The notes: generated by a model not told the origin, from the sequence alone. A DNA stretch of 64,000 bases from Vannielia litorea (GCF_900142295.1 NZ_FSRL01000001.1:1054001-1118000), one strand, 5' to 3'; counted from the stretch's first letter, positions 44,585 through 53,446 are shown. Numbers and translations: made by a program.

Positions 44585-46062
44585 GCGGCGCTCTCCGTCA
44601 GCCCGTAGGCGGCGCGCATGAGGCGGGGTTCGTCGGCCTTCGAGGCGGGCATGGTATCGACCACGCGGCCATTGAAGATGACGATACAGCGGTCGCAGGC
44701 CAGCTGGATCTCTTCGAGCTCGGAGGAATAGAACAGCACCGCGGCGCCCGAGGCCGCAAGCTCGCGCACCAGCGGGTAGATCTGGCGCTTGGTGCGCACG
44801 TCGATGCCGCGGGTGGGATCGAAGAGCAGGAGGGTATCGCAGCCATGGGCCAGCCAGCGCCCGATGGTGACCTTCTGCTGGTTGCCGCCCGAGAGGCGGC
44901 CGACCTCGCCCTGGGCGCGGGTGTCGATCTGGAGCCGCTCGATGGTGCGCGCCACGATCTCGCCCTCGCGGCGCATGTGGATTGGCCCCCAGGCGCGGGG
45001 GTGGGCGGAGAAGGGGAGCGCGAGGTTGTCGCGCACGCTTTGCTGCATGGCCAGCGCATCGGCCCGGTTGCCGGGCACGAAGGAGAGGCCGGCGGCGATG
45101 GCGTCGGCGGGATGGGCGAAGCGGCGGGGGCTGCCCTCGACCTCGATGACGCCGCGATCGGGCTTGCGGGCGCCGGCCAGCACCTCGAAGAGCTCGTCCT
45201 GCCCCTGGCCTTCGAGCGCGACCACGCCCAGCACCTCGCCGGGATGGAGGGCGAAGCTGACGTCGGTCAGCTTGCCCGTGGCGCCGAGGCCGCGGACGGC
45301 CAGGCGCGGGGTGCCGCTGGGGGCAGGCGCGGCGCGCTGGGCGGCGGTTTCACCGGGCTTGATCGCCTCGCCCAGCATCATCTCGACGATGCGCTCCTCG
45401 GCGCCGGCCTCGATGGGCACATCGCCCACGGTGGCGCCGTCACGCAGCACCACGGCGCGCTGGCAGACCTGGGCGATCTCGGCGAAGCGGTGGGAGATGT
45501 AGATGACGGAGCGCCCGGCCTCGGCCTGCTGTTTGACGACCCGGAGCACCGCCTCCACCAGGTCGGTTGGCAGCGCGGCTGTCATCTCGTCGAGCAGGAG
45601 CACGTCGGGCTCGCTGGCCAGGGCGCGGGCGAGGTCGATGATCCGCAGGGTGGCCAGCGGAAGGCTGTGGATCATCGCGGAGAGATCGAGGGTGGAAAAG
45701 CCCAGTTCGGCCATCCAGGCCTTGAACTTGGCAGGATCGGTGCCGCCGAGGCGGAGATTGTCGGCCACGTCGAGATCGGGGATCAGCGAGGGCTCCTGGT
45801 AGACGGGCACGAGGCCGGAGCGGCGGGCCTCGGCGGGGGAGCCGACCACGCGCTCGGTACCGCGGATCCTGACATGGCCGCTGTCGGCGCGGAGCGCGCC
45901 GGTGAGGATTTTCACGAAGGTCGACTTGCCCGCGCCGTTGGCGCCCATCAGCGCCACGATCTCGCCCCGACGAATGGTGAGGGCGGCGGCCTTCAGGGCC
46001 ACGACCGCGCCGAAGCGCTTTTCGACGCCGCTCGCGTCGAGCAGCGGGGCCTCATGGGTCAT
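44581..46062 (-). CDS. Sugar ABC importer ATPase with two nucleotide-binding domains
   Basis: A 493-residue fused ATPase of the RbsA/MglA type. NBD1 has Walker A GANGAGKS (40-47), a VLLLDEMTAALP Walker B, and an H-loop in VIYISHRFAEI. Its signature, normally LSxGQ, is replaced by LPLATLRII. NBD2 has a normal LSGGNQQK signature, but a degenerate Walker A (ALEGQGQDEL), FDP at Walker B and no H-loop His. The pairing of one good and one poor site is usual for the family. Confidence 0.92.
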   Translation of the reverse strand: MTHEAPLLDASGVEKRFGAVVALKAAALTIRRGEIVALMGANGAGKSTFVKILTGALRADSGHVRIRGTERVVGSPAEARRSGLVPVYQEPSLIPDLDVADNLRLGGTDPAKFKAWMAELGFSTLDLSAMIHSLPLATLRIIDLARALASEPDVLLLDEMTAALPTDLVEAVLRVVKQQAEAGRSVIYISHRFAEIAQVCQRAVVLRDGATVGDVPIEAGAEERIVEMMLGEAIKPGETAAQRAAPAPSGTPRLAVRGLGATGKLTDVSFALHPGEVLGVVALEGQGQDELFEVLAGARKPDRGVIEVEGSPRRFAHPADAIAAGLSFVPGNRADALAMQQSVRDNLALPFSAHPRAWGPIHMRREGEIVARTIERLQIDTRAQGEVGRLSGGNQQKVTIGRWLAHGCDTLLLFDPTRGIDVRTKRQIYPLVRELAASGAAVLFYSSELEEIQLACDRCIVIFNGRVVDTMPASKADEPRLMRAAYGLTESAA

Positions 46063-46094
46063 GTCGCCTCTTTGGTCTTCATGTTCAGAGGGTT

Positions 46095-46120
46095 GGCCGG
46101 GCAGGTTGATGTGCCCGGCC
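46095..46120 (-). promoter_or_regulatory. Intercistronic hairpin after the sugar-binding protein gene
   Basis: Nine-base GC stem GGCCGGGCA/TGCCCGGCC with 8-nt loop and no T-run, between the binding-protein and ATPase genes. It probably stabilises the upstream message or attenuates downstream expression. Confidence 0.6.
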
Positions 46121-46128
46121 GGTGGTGC

Positions 46129-47154
46129 TCACTCGCCGGGGCCCTTGCAGGCGATAATCTCTTCCATGGAGTAATCGGTCCAGCCGTCGATGCTGACGGA
46201 AACCGGCCACTCGGGGTCGAGATCGGGGTTCTGGGCGGCGGCGATCATCTCCTTGCCCTTGTCGTCGTTGTTGGCCCAGAGCGCCGGGTCGACCAGCACT
46301 ACCCGCTCGGCGGGCATTTGCCCTTCGAGGATCTGGAGCGCCAGCGTCACGCCCGCGCCGCCGATGGAGCCGGGGTTGGTGACGGCGGCGCCGGTGAGGC
46401 CCTCGACCGAAGCGAGCTGGCCGACGAAACCGGCGTTGTCGGCGCCCACGACCGGCACGAGGTCCACGTCGCTCTCGACCAGCGCATCGACGATCACGTT
46501 GTCGATTCCGCTCGTCCAGATGCCGTCAAACGGGATGCCGGTGGCGATGTAGTCGAGGATCTGCTGCTTGCCCTTGTCCTGCTGCCAGCCGGTGAAGACC
46601 TCCTGGGCCACCGTCACATCGGGGAACTCGGCCAGCGCGCGCTTGAAGCCGCGGTCGCGGTCGTCATCGGCGGCCGCCCCGGCCGCGCCGCGCATGTAGA
46701 CCACAGAGCCGGAGCCTCCGATGGTTTCGAACAGCCACTTGGCGCCGAGGTAGGCGTATTCTTCCTGGTTGTTCGAGAGCACATAGGCGGAGTCCGCGTT
46801 CACGCCCTGGTCGACGGCCACGACGACGATGCCCTTGTCTGTCGCCTCCTTGACCGCGTCGGCAATGCCGTCGGGATTGGCGGGGTTGACCACGATGGCA
46901 TCGACACCCGCCTCGATCAGGTTGCGGATGTCCTCCGACTGGCCGGCGGCATCGGTGTTGCGGTGGGCGATGTTGAGACTGTCGACCTTGCCGGAGACGA
47001 GGGCCTGCGCCTTCATCGCGCAGATCATCTCCTCGCGCCAGCCGTTGCCCTGCACGGTGTTGGAAATGCCGATGGTGTAATCGGCCAGCGCCATGCCGGC
47101 GAGCCCGAGGGTGACGCCAGCGGCGGCGGTGGTTGTCTTGAGCAGCTTCTTCAT
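46129..47154 (-). CDS. Sugar ABC importer periplasmic binding protein
   Basis: A 341-residue binding protein of the ribose/galactose type I fold, with a signal peptide (MKKLLKTTTAAAGVTLGLAG, cleavage after ALA). DYTIGISNTVQGNGWREEMI begins the mature protein, and VDAIVVNPANPDGIADAVKE is the conserved sugar-binding hinge block. The ligand is unknown; the neighbouring enzymes suggest a hexose derivative or polyol. A TAGGGAGGG site precedes the ATG. Confidence 0.92.
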   Translation of the reverse strand: MKKLLKTTTAAAGVTLGLAGMALADYTIGISNTVQGNGWREEMICAMKAQALVSGKVDSLNIAHRNTDAAGQSEDIRNLIEAGVDAIVVNPANPDGIADAVKEATDKGIVVVAVDQGVNADSAYVLSNNQEEYAYLGAKWLFETIGGSGSVVYMRGAAGAAADDDRDRGFKRALAEFPDVTVAQEVFTGWQQDKGKQQILDYIATGIPFDGIWTSGIDNVIVDALVESDVDLVPVVGADNAGFVGQLASVEGLTGAAVTNPGSIGGAGVTLALQILEGQMPAERVVLVDPALWANNDDKGKEMIAAAQNPDLDPEWPVSVSIDGWTDYSMEEIIACKGPGE

Positions 47155-47202
47155 GATTTTCCCTCCCTAGGAAAAGTTATGCGTTTCAGTTTCTTGTTGT
47201 TG

Positions 47203-48117
47203 TTACTTGATGTAAGGTTGCAGCACGTCGCGGGCGAGCAGGAAGCCGCGCTTCACCGCGGCGTCATCCTTCTCGAAGACCTTGTCCTCGTGCTCGATGA
47301 TCACCGGCCCGTCGTAGCCCGCGCGGTAGAGACCGGAGAAGAAGCCGGGCCAGTCCACATCGCCCAGACCGGGCATGCGGGGCACCTGCCAGCCCATGCC
47401 CAGGCTCATGGTGCCGTTCTCGTAGAGCTTGTCGCGGTCGATCATCACGTCCTTGGCGTGGACATGGGCCATTTTCGGCCCGAACTCCTTGATGAAGCGG
47501 GCCTGGTCGATGAATTGCCAGACCAGATGCGAGGGGTCGAAGTTCATGCCCACGGCATCGCCCCATTCGTCGAAGATGCGGCGCCAGATCCTGGGGCTGT
47601 AGGCGATGTTGTGCCCGCCGGGCCATTCATCGTAGCTGAAGATCATCGGGCAGTTCTCGAAGCAGAGCTTGACGCCAGCATCCTCGGCATGGCCGACGAC
47701 GGGCGAGAAGATCTGCTGCGCGCGTTTCCAGTTCTCGTCCACGTTCAAGGACTTGTCGCCGCCAATGAAGGTGTTCACGACCGGGACGGAGAGGGTGGCG
47801 GCGGCCGTGATCACGTGTTTGAGGTGGGGGATAACCTCTTCGCGGTGGGCGGCGTCTGCGTGCAGCGGGTTGGGGTAGTAGCCCAGGGCCGAGATGCCGA
47901 CGCCCAGCTCGGCTAGGCTGCCGGTGATTTCCTGCGCCTGGCCCTCGGAGAGGCCGTTGCAGTCGATGTGGGAGGTGCCGGCGTAGCGCCGGGCCTCGCC
48001 GCCGGAGGCGGGCCAGCAGGCGATTTCGAGCAGGCCCATGGCCTCGTCGGCCGCCCATTGGGCAACCTCGAGCAGGGGCGTATCGGGGAACGGTGCGGTG
48101 AGGATTCCGAGTTTCAT
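47203..48117 (-). CDS. Sugar phosphate isomerase/epimerase family (TIM barrel) protein
   Basis: A 304-residue xylose-isomerase-like TIM barrel. Metal-ligand blocks visible are LCFENCPMIF (Glu), GMNFDPSHLVWQ (Asp/His), AHVHAKDVMID (His) and GPVIIEHED (Glu). Members interconvert keto and aldo sugars or epimerise them. In operons with Gfo/Idh/MocA enzymes they often act on the ketosugar made by the dehydrogenase. Confidence 0.88.
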   Translation of the reverse strand: MKLGILTAPFPDTPLLEVAQWAADEAMGLLEIACWPASGGEARRYAGTSHIDCNGLSEGQAQEITGSLAELGVGISALGYYPNPLHADAAHREEVIPHLKHVITAAATLSVPVVNTFIGGDKSLNVDENWKRAQQIFSPVVGHAEDAGVKLCFENCPMIFSYDEWPGGHNIAYSPRIWRRIFDEWGDAVGMNFDPSHLVWQFIDQARFIKEFGPKMAHVHAKDVMIDRDKLYENGTMSLGMGWQVPRMPGLGDVDWPGFFSGLYRAGYDGPVIIEHEDKVFEKDDAAVKRGFLLARDVLQPYIK

Positions 48118-48133
48118 GTTTTTTGTCCTTGTC

Positions 48134-49282
48134 TTATGCGCCGATCTTCACCCAGGCGCCGCTCCGGGCGCTGGCGAGGACCGCCTCGCAGAATTCCATC
48201 TCGAAATGCCCGTCGGCAAAGCTGGCCCAGGTGGAGGCGGGCTGGCGCGCGCCGGCCTGGATATCGCCGTAGACCTGCCGGAAGAGGGCGAAGAAGGTGT
48301 CGGCGAAGCCCTCCACATGGCCGCCGGGCAGCGAGGCGGCGGCGGCGCCGGTGGGGTTCATCAGGGCGGCGTCGCGCTGCAGGATCTGGTTCGGGCCGTC
48401 GCGGTGACCGATGAAGAGGTGATCGGGGGTTTCGGAGGTCCACTCGGCGCTGGCCTTGGCCCCGGCGATATCCCAGCGGAGCGCGTTCTTGCGGCCGGGA
48501 GAGACCTGGCTGACCGTGAGAGAGCCGCGTGCGCCGCTGGGATAGCGCAGCAATATCAGGGCTGTATCCTCGGTTGTTACGGTAACTTTCTCGGTGGCGC
48601 CGGAGGCCGCGGTGAAGGTTTCGACCGGGCCGGTGGGCTTGTCGCGCTCGGTGATGAAGGTGCTGAGCTCGGCCATCACCTCGGCGGGCTTCTCGCCGGC
48701 GATGAAGCTGGTGAGGTCGGCCCAATGGGTGCCGATATCGCCTACCGCGCGCAGGGCGCCGCCCTTGTCGCCCTCGAGCCGCCAGTTCCAGTCGGTCGGC
48801 TTGGCGAGCCAGTCCTGCACGTAGTGGCCGGTGACCAGGCGGAGATCGCCCAGCTCGCCCGCCGCGACCATGCCGCGGGCCTGCTGGTTCAGCGGGTAGA
48901 AGCGGATGTTGTAGCAGACCGCGCAGATGAGGTCGGAGGCGGCGGCGCGCTCGACCAGTTCGGCGGATTGGGCGGCGGTCATCGTCAGGGGCTTTTCGCA
49001 GACCACGTGCTTGCCGGCGGCGATGAGGGCCTTCACCTGGCTGTAGTGCAGGTGATTGGGGGAGGTGACGTGGACGGCCTGCACGGAGGCATCGGCGCAG
49101 AGCTCCTCGAGCGAGGCGAAGGCGCGGGTGCCCAGGCCCGCGGCGGCCGCCGCGCCGCGCTCGGGCGAGGAGCCCAGCACGCCGCGCAGGTTGACCCCGA
49201 GCCGCCGCAGCGCCCAGACATGAACCGTTCCGATAAAGCCGGTGCCGATCACCGCCACGCCGATGCGCGAGAAATCCGTCAT
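48134..49282 (-). CDS. Gfo/Idh/MocA family oxidoreductase (third)
   Basis: A 382-residue dehydrogenase with Rossmann motif VAVIGTGFIGTVHVWALRRL at the N-terminus, the CEKPLTMTAAQSAELV motif, and DIGTHWADLTSFIAG, which holds the catalytic-type His. It is the least atypical of the three dehydrogenases in the operon. It lies 16 bp upstream of the isomerase gene. Confidence 0.9.
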   Translation of the reverse strand: MTDFSRIGVAVIGTGFIGTVHVWALRRLGVNLRGVLGSSPERGAAAAAGLGTRAFASLEELCADASVQAVHVTSPNHLHYSQVKALIAAGKHVVCEKPLTMTAAQSAELVERAAASDLICAVCYNIRFYPLNQQARGMVAAGELGDLRLVTGHYVQDWLAKPTDWNWRLEGDKGGALRAVGDIGTHWADLTSFIAGEKPAEVMAELSTFITERDKPTGPVETFTAASGATEKVTVTTEDTALILLRYPSGARGSLTVSQVSPGRKNALRWDIAGAKASAEWTSETPDHLFIGHRDGPNQILQRDAALMNPTGAAAASLPGGHVEGFADTFFALFRQVYGDIQAGARQPASTWASFADGHFEMEFCEAVLASARSGAWVKIGA

Positions 49283-49324
49283 CGCGTTTCGCCCCGCAGC
49301 GGGGCGCCTCCCTTGCTGTGAGCC

Positions 49325-50047
49325 TCAAACAACCGAATAGCCTCCGTCAACCGGAATACAGGCGCCGGTCATGAACTTTGCCGCCTCGGAGGCCAGAAAC
49401 AGGACCGGTCCGGCGATATCCTCGGGCTGGCCCCAGCGGCCCAGCGGGGTGCGGGCGTTGACGTTGGCCACATGGGTGGCGTCTTCGCGCGAGCGGGCCG
49501 ACTGGGCGGTGACGATGAAGCCCGGCGCGACGGCGTTGACGCGGATGCCCTCGGACGCCCAGGCGATGGCGAGCGACTTGGTGAGCTGCTGCACTGCGGC
49601 CTTGGAGGCGCCGTAGGCGGGGTTCCTGGGGCTGCCGAAGCCGGCATACATGGACGCGATGTTGATGACGCAGCCCTTGCTGGCCGCAAGCTGGGGCCGG
49701 AAGGCGAGGGCGCAGCGCATCGTGCCGGTGAGGTTGATGTCGACCACCCTGGAGAAGAACTCGGGGGCCATCTCCTCGCCGCGGGCGGTGATGGCGGCGC
49801 AGTTGACGAGCACGTCGAGCCTGGGCGTGGCGGCGGAGAGGGCCTCGACGGCGGCCATGTCGGTCACGTCGAGCCGGGTGTAGGGGAAGTGGCTGTCAGC
49901 CGGGTCGGGCTCCGGCTCGACCCCGGTGATGGCGACGCTGGCGCCGGCGGCGGCGAAGGCCCGGGCGATGGCGGCGCCGATCCCCGCTCGGCTGGCGCCG
50001 ATCACCAGCACCTGGGCCCCGGCGTAGGAAAACCCCGCCCGGCCCAT
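49325..50047 (-). CDS. SDR family oxidoreductase
   Basis: A 240-residue short-chain dehydrogenase. The cofactor motif is GASRAGIG; LVNCAA follows strand 4; the catalytic set is Ser in NIASM and Tyr/Lys in AYGASKAA. Asp/Glu-type cofactor preference cannot be judged. It is the first gene of the sugar operon, directly after the operator region. The ATG at 50047 follows AGGGAGCG; a TTG at 50077 is less likely because its ribosome-binding site is too close. Confidence 0.88.
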   Translation of the reverse strand: MGRAGFSYAGAQVLVIGASRAGIGAAIARAFAAAGASVAITGVEPEPDPADSHFPYTRLDVTDMAAVEALSAATPRLDVLVNCAAITARGEEMAPEFFSRVVDINLTGTMRCALAFRPQLAASKGCVINIASMYAGFGSPRNPAYGASKAAVQQLTKSLAIAWASEGIRVNAVAPGFIVTAQSARSREDATHVANVNARTPLGRWGQPEDIAGPVLFLASEAAKFMTGACIPVDGGYSVV

Positions 50048-50119
50048 CGGGTTATCGCTCCCTGTCGTCAGCGCCAATCCTCCCCTCGGCAGCCAGCGGG
50101 CGGTTTCCGCCTCTTTTGG

Positions 50120-50177
50120 TGTAAACGATTACAGGGCGCGGCAGCGGTGGCGCGGACCGGCGCTGTAAACGATTACA
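50120..50177. promoter_or_regulatory. Twin LacI-type operators between the sugar operon and the epimerase gene
   Basis: Two exact copies of TGTAAACGATTACA (50120-50133 and 50164-50177), 44 bp centre to centre, about four helical turns. The sequence is palindromic around a central CG, as LacI-family operators are. They lie 73-130 bp upstream of the SDR ATG and 79-136 bp upstream of the epimerase start. No LacI-type regulator gene is present in the window. Confidence 0.85.
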
Positions 50178-50255
50178 TAGTCAAAGCGCCGGGCCGGGAT
50201 TGTCAAGGGTCCAATGCGGTGAGCACATAAGCCGCAGGGCAGGGAGGGATGACGC

Positions 50256-51269
50256 TTGGAGATTGCGGCAGATGGAATCGGGCTGGCCTTCGATGCGGTC
50301 CACGGGCTGATCGAGACGATCCGGGTAACGGATGACGGGCGCGAGGTGGCGCCCTTGCATCGGGCGCCCTGGGTGGGGCGCGAGGCGATGCCGGAAGGCG
50401 CGCCGCCGCATCTGGCGGTGCTGGGCGGCGATTTCTTTTGTGCGCCGTTCGGGCGGGCCGGCGAGGAGGTGCCGCTGCATGGCTGGCCGTGCAACAGCGC
50501 GTGGTCGGCAGAGGCGCGGGCGGGCGAGCTGCTGGCCGTTCTGGAGCGGAAGGTGCAGGGTGCGCGGCTGGTGAAGCGGCTGGCCCTGCGCGACGGGCAT
50601 CCGTTTGTCTACCAGGCGCATCGGTTCGAGGGCGGGCAGGGGCGGATCGCGGTGGCGAACCATGCGAATGTGGCGCTGCCCCACGGGGGCATCATCCGCA
50701 CCTCGGCGAAGCGGCGCTGGCAGACCGGGGCCACGGCGCTGGAGCCGGACCCGGCGCGGGGGCGCTCGGCCCTGCGCTATCCGGCGGAGGGCGCGATCGG
50801 CGCCTTTCCCGGCGCTGAAGGCGTGGTGGACCTGCGCCTCTATCCCTGGGGGCCCGCGCATGAGGACTTCGTGACCGGGATCGAGGCCGAGGGATCGCCC
50901 CTGGGGTGGACGGCGGTGGTGCGTCCGGTGGAGGGCGATCTCTACCTGTCGCTGCGCAACCCGGCGGCGCTGCCGATGACGATGCTCTGGCATTCGAACG
51001 GCGGGCGCGACTACGCGCCGTGGAACAGGCGGCACAGGGGGTGCCTCGGGGTGGAGGAGGGCTGCGCGCCGCATCTGATCGACGCGCCGGAGCTGCAGGC
51101 ACCGGAGTTGGGAGCCGGGCTCGAGGTGCGGCATGTGACCGGGGCCATGGCTTGGCCCTGCGGCGCGCCGGTGGCCTCGGTGGCGGCCGAGGGCGGCGCG
51201 CTGCGGGTGACGGGAGAGGACGGGACGGTGCGGGTGGTGCCCTGCGACCTGGCGTTTCTCACGGGGTGA
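50256..51269 (+). CDS. Aldose 1-epimerase-like protein
   Basis: A 337-residue protein that fits the galactose-mutarotase-like beta-sandwich fold: GGDFFCAPFG and PLHGWPCNSAW near residues 57-83 match the conserved His-containing block, and a late LWHSNGGRDYAPWNRRH segment is also typical of its 'aldose 1-epimerase family' branch. It would interconvert sugar anomers or bind sugar. It begins with TTG after AGGGAGG. It is divergent from, and probably co-regulated with, the sugar operon. Confidence 0.75.
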   Translation: MEIAADGIGLAFDAVHGLIETIRVTDDGREVAPLHRAPWVGREAMPEGAPPHLAVLGGDFFCAPFGRAGEEVPLHGWPCNSAWSAEARAGELLAVLERKVQGARLVKRLALRDGHPFVYQAHRFEGGQGRIAVANHANVALPHGGIIRTSAKRRWQTGATALEPDPARGRSALRYPAEGAIGAFPGAEGVVDLRLYPWGPAHEDFVTGIEAEGSPLGWTAVVRPVEGDLYLSLRNPAALPMTMLWHSNGGRDYAPWNRRHRGCLGVEEGCAPHLIDAPELQAPELGAGLEVRHVTGAMAWPCGAPVASVAAEGGALRVTGEDGTVRVVPCDLAFLTG

Positions 51270-51295
51270 GGCGACGGCGCGCGCCCGGACCGCCT

Positions 51296-52429
51296 TCAGG
51301 GCGCGAGCGTGGGGCGACCGGGCGAGAGCATGGCGGGGGTGAGGCCGCTGCCTGCGAGCACCTCGTCCACGCCGGAGCCCCGCACCAGGGCCCCCGCGAT
51401 GCGCGACAGCGCGGGCGAGGTTTGCACCCCGTCGCCGCCCTGGCCCGCAAGCCAGAAGAAGCGCGGCTCGGCCGGGTCGAAGCCGCAGACCGGCGCGCGG
51501 TCGGGGAAGAAGCAGCGCAGGCCGGCCCACTTGCTCTCGATCCGGCGCACCTCGACCCGGCAGGCGGTGGTGAGGCGGTCCACGCAGAGGGCGATGTCGA
51601 GCTCCTCGGGTTGGGCATCGCAGGGCTCGGAGGGGGTTTCATCGGCGGGGGAGGCCATGAGCTTGCCGCCCATCGGGCGCGTGTAGAAGGCCTCGTCGGC
51701 GTCGACGATCATCGGCAGGGTGGCGAGCGGCAGGTCGGCGGGGGCATCGACGGTGATGGCGGTGCGGCGCATGGGTTGCAGCCCCAGCGGGCGCAGACCG
51801 GCGAGGCTGGCCACGCGGTCGGCCCAGGCTCCGGCGGCGTTGACGACGAGACTGGCGGTGAGGCTGCCCTCGGGCGTTTCGATCCGCCAGCCCTCGCCCT
51901 CGCGGGTGAGGGCGGTGACCTCGGCCTTGCCTTTCAGCGTGGCGCCGTTGGCGCGGGCCTGGCGGAGAAAGCCCTGAAGCAGGGCGTGCACGTCGATGTC
52001 ATGGGCCTCGGAGGTGTAGAGCGCCCGTGCGATGTGGCCGGGGCGGAGCAGGGGCGCCATGGCCTCGGCCTCCTCTCCGGTCAGCCACTGCAGGTCTGAG
52101 GTGTCTTCGATGCCCGCGGCGAGCGCCTTCAGGGCGTGGCGCTGGTCTTCGCGGGCGATGCGGAGAAAGCCGCGCGGGGTGAGCAGGGGCGCCTCGGTGA
52201 AGCCTGCGGGCGGGGCCTTGAGGACGGGCTCGGCCAGCGCCACCAGGCGCTGCCACACGCCCGCGCCATAGCCCTGCACGTAGAGCGCGGCGGAGCGGCC
52301 GGAGCTGTGGTAGCCGGGCTGGCTCTCGGCCTCGAGGATCACCACGCGGGCGTTGCGGGAGAGTTCTGCGGCCGCCGAGATGCCGGCGATGCCGCCGCCG
52401 ATCACGGCCACGTCGAATTGGTCTTGCAC
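51296..52429 (-). CDS. FAD-dependent oxidoreductase (DadA/glycine oxidase type)
   Basis: A 377-residue DAO-fold flavoenzyme. The dinucleotide motif DVAVIGGGIAGISAAAELS starts at residue 6, and a second FAD-contact block AGQGGDGVQTSPAL lies near residue 335. Family members oxidise D-amino acids, glycine, sarcosine or 2-hydroxyacids. Located 57 bp after glpR on the same strand, it may be read through from the glpR promoter; a link to glycerol metabolism is not evident from the sequence. Confidence 0.82.
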   Translation of the reverse strand: MQDQFDVAVIGGGIAGISAAAELSRNARVVILEAESQPGYHSSGRSAALYVQGYGAGVWQRLVALAEPVLKAPPAGFTEAPLLTPRGFLRIAREDQRHALKALAAGIEDTSDLQWLTGEEAEAMAPLLRPGHIARALYTSEAHDIDVHALLQGFLRQARANGATLKGKAEVTALTREGEGWRIETPEGSLTASLVVNAAGAWADRVASLAGLRPLGLQPMRRTAITVDAPADLPLATLPMIVDADEAFYTRPMGGKLMASPADETPSEPCDAQPEELDIALCVDRLTTACRVEVRRIESKWAGLRCFFPDRAPVCGFDPAEPRFFWLAGQGGDGVQTSPALSRIAGALVRGSGVDEVLAGSGLTPAMLSPGRPTLAP

Positions 52430-52486
52430 TGGTGTCTCCGGGTCGTTCTGCCGGACGCTAGCAGGGGTTGGCGCGGGTGCCCAGCC

Positions 52487-53248
52487 TCAGCGGCAGACGT
52501 CGACGAGGGTACCCCAGTCGGCGCAGAGGCGGGCGAGGTCGGGGGTGAGCGGCGCGTCGGTGAAGAAGCGGTCGATCGCGGCGAGCGAGGCGATGCGGGC
52601 GGGGGCGCTGCGCTGGAACTTGGAGTGATCGGCCACGAGGAAGGTGCGGCGCGACTGGGCGAGGATGGCCTGGCTGACGCCGACCTCCTGGATGTCGAAG
52701 TCGAGCATGTCGCCCTCGCGGTCGATGGCCGAGCACCCGACGATGGCGAGATCGAACTTGAACTGCTGAATGGTCTCGGAGGCCAGTTTGCCGACCAGCC
52801 CGCCGTCGGAGCGGCGCAGCGTGCCGCCGGTGACGACGATCTCGCAGTCGGAGTTTGCGGCGAGGATGTTGGCCACGTTCATGTTGTTGGTTACCACCAG
52901 CAGGCTGCGATGGCGCATCAACTCGCGGGCCACGGCCTCGGTGGAGGTGCCGATGTTGAGGAAGATGCTGGCGTTCTCGGGGATCTGGGCAGCGCAGGCG
53001 CGGGCGATGGCGGCCTTGGCCTCGAGGTTCAGCGAGCGCCGCTCCTCGTAGCCGATGTTGTGGGTGCCCGAGGCGAGGATGGCGCCGCCGTGGACGCGCT
53101 CGATCTGGCCGGCCTCGGCCAGTTCGGTCAGGTCGCGCCGGATGGTCTGGAGGGTGACGCCGAAGTGCTCGGCCAGCCCGTCGACCGTGACCTTGCCGTC
53201 GCGGCGGATGATCTCGAGCATTTCGGGGTGGCGGAAGGCCTGGCTCAT
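52487..53248 (-). CDS. glpR: DeoR-family transcriptional regulator, probable glycerol-3-phosphate repressor
   Basis: A 253-residue DeoR-family protein. The helix-turn-helix is at residues 6-58, with TVDGLAEHFGVTLQTIRRDL as its core. The C-terminal sensor domain has VVTNNMNVANIL and VTGGTLRRSDGGLVG, the phosphosugar-binding blocks of this family. Divergence from glpD and the full glp transport operon makes the GlpR assignment strong. Direct TTCGTTT repeats upstream of glpD are likely operators. Confidence 0.9.
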   Translation of the reverse strand: MSQAFRHPEMLEIIRRDGKVTVDGLAEHFGVTLQTIRRDLTELAEAGQIERVHGGAILASGTHNIGYEERRSLNLEAKAAIARACAAQIPENASIFLNIGTSTEAVARELMRHRSLLVVTNNMNVANILAANSDCEIVVTGGTLRRSDGGLVGKLASETIQQFKFDLAIVGCSAIDREGDMLDFDIQEVGVSQAILAQSRRTFLVADHSKFQRSAPARIASLAAIDRFFTDAPLTPDLARLCADWGTLVDVCR

Positions 53249-53429
53249 GCGGGGTGTTCCGGGTCGTGCATGTTCGGTTCTTTTCGCATGGGGCGTGAGG
53301 CGGGGCAATGGGATTTGCGTGCAAACAGGGGTGGAGGCGGGTTTTCCGTTGTGATGGCAGGGGTTTCGCCGCAATGCAGCGGTTTGCGCTGCCGCGCGGC
53401 AAGTCGCTGATCGCGCGTGAGATTCCCAA

Positions 53430-53446
53430 AAACGAAAAGAAACGAA
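53430..53446 (-). promoter_or_regulatory. Candidate GlpR operator upstream of glpD
   Basis: On the minus strand TTCGTTT occurs twice, at 53440-53446 and 53430-53436, spaced 10 bp. Direct repeats of this kind are typical of DeoR-family sites. They lie 67-83 bp before the glpD start, in a 264-bp divergent gap. Confidence 0.5.
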
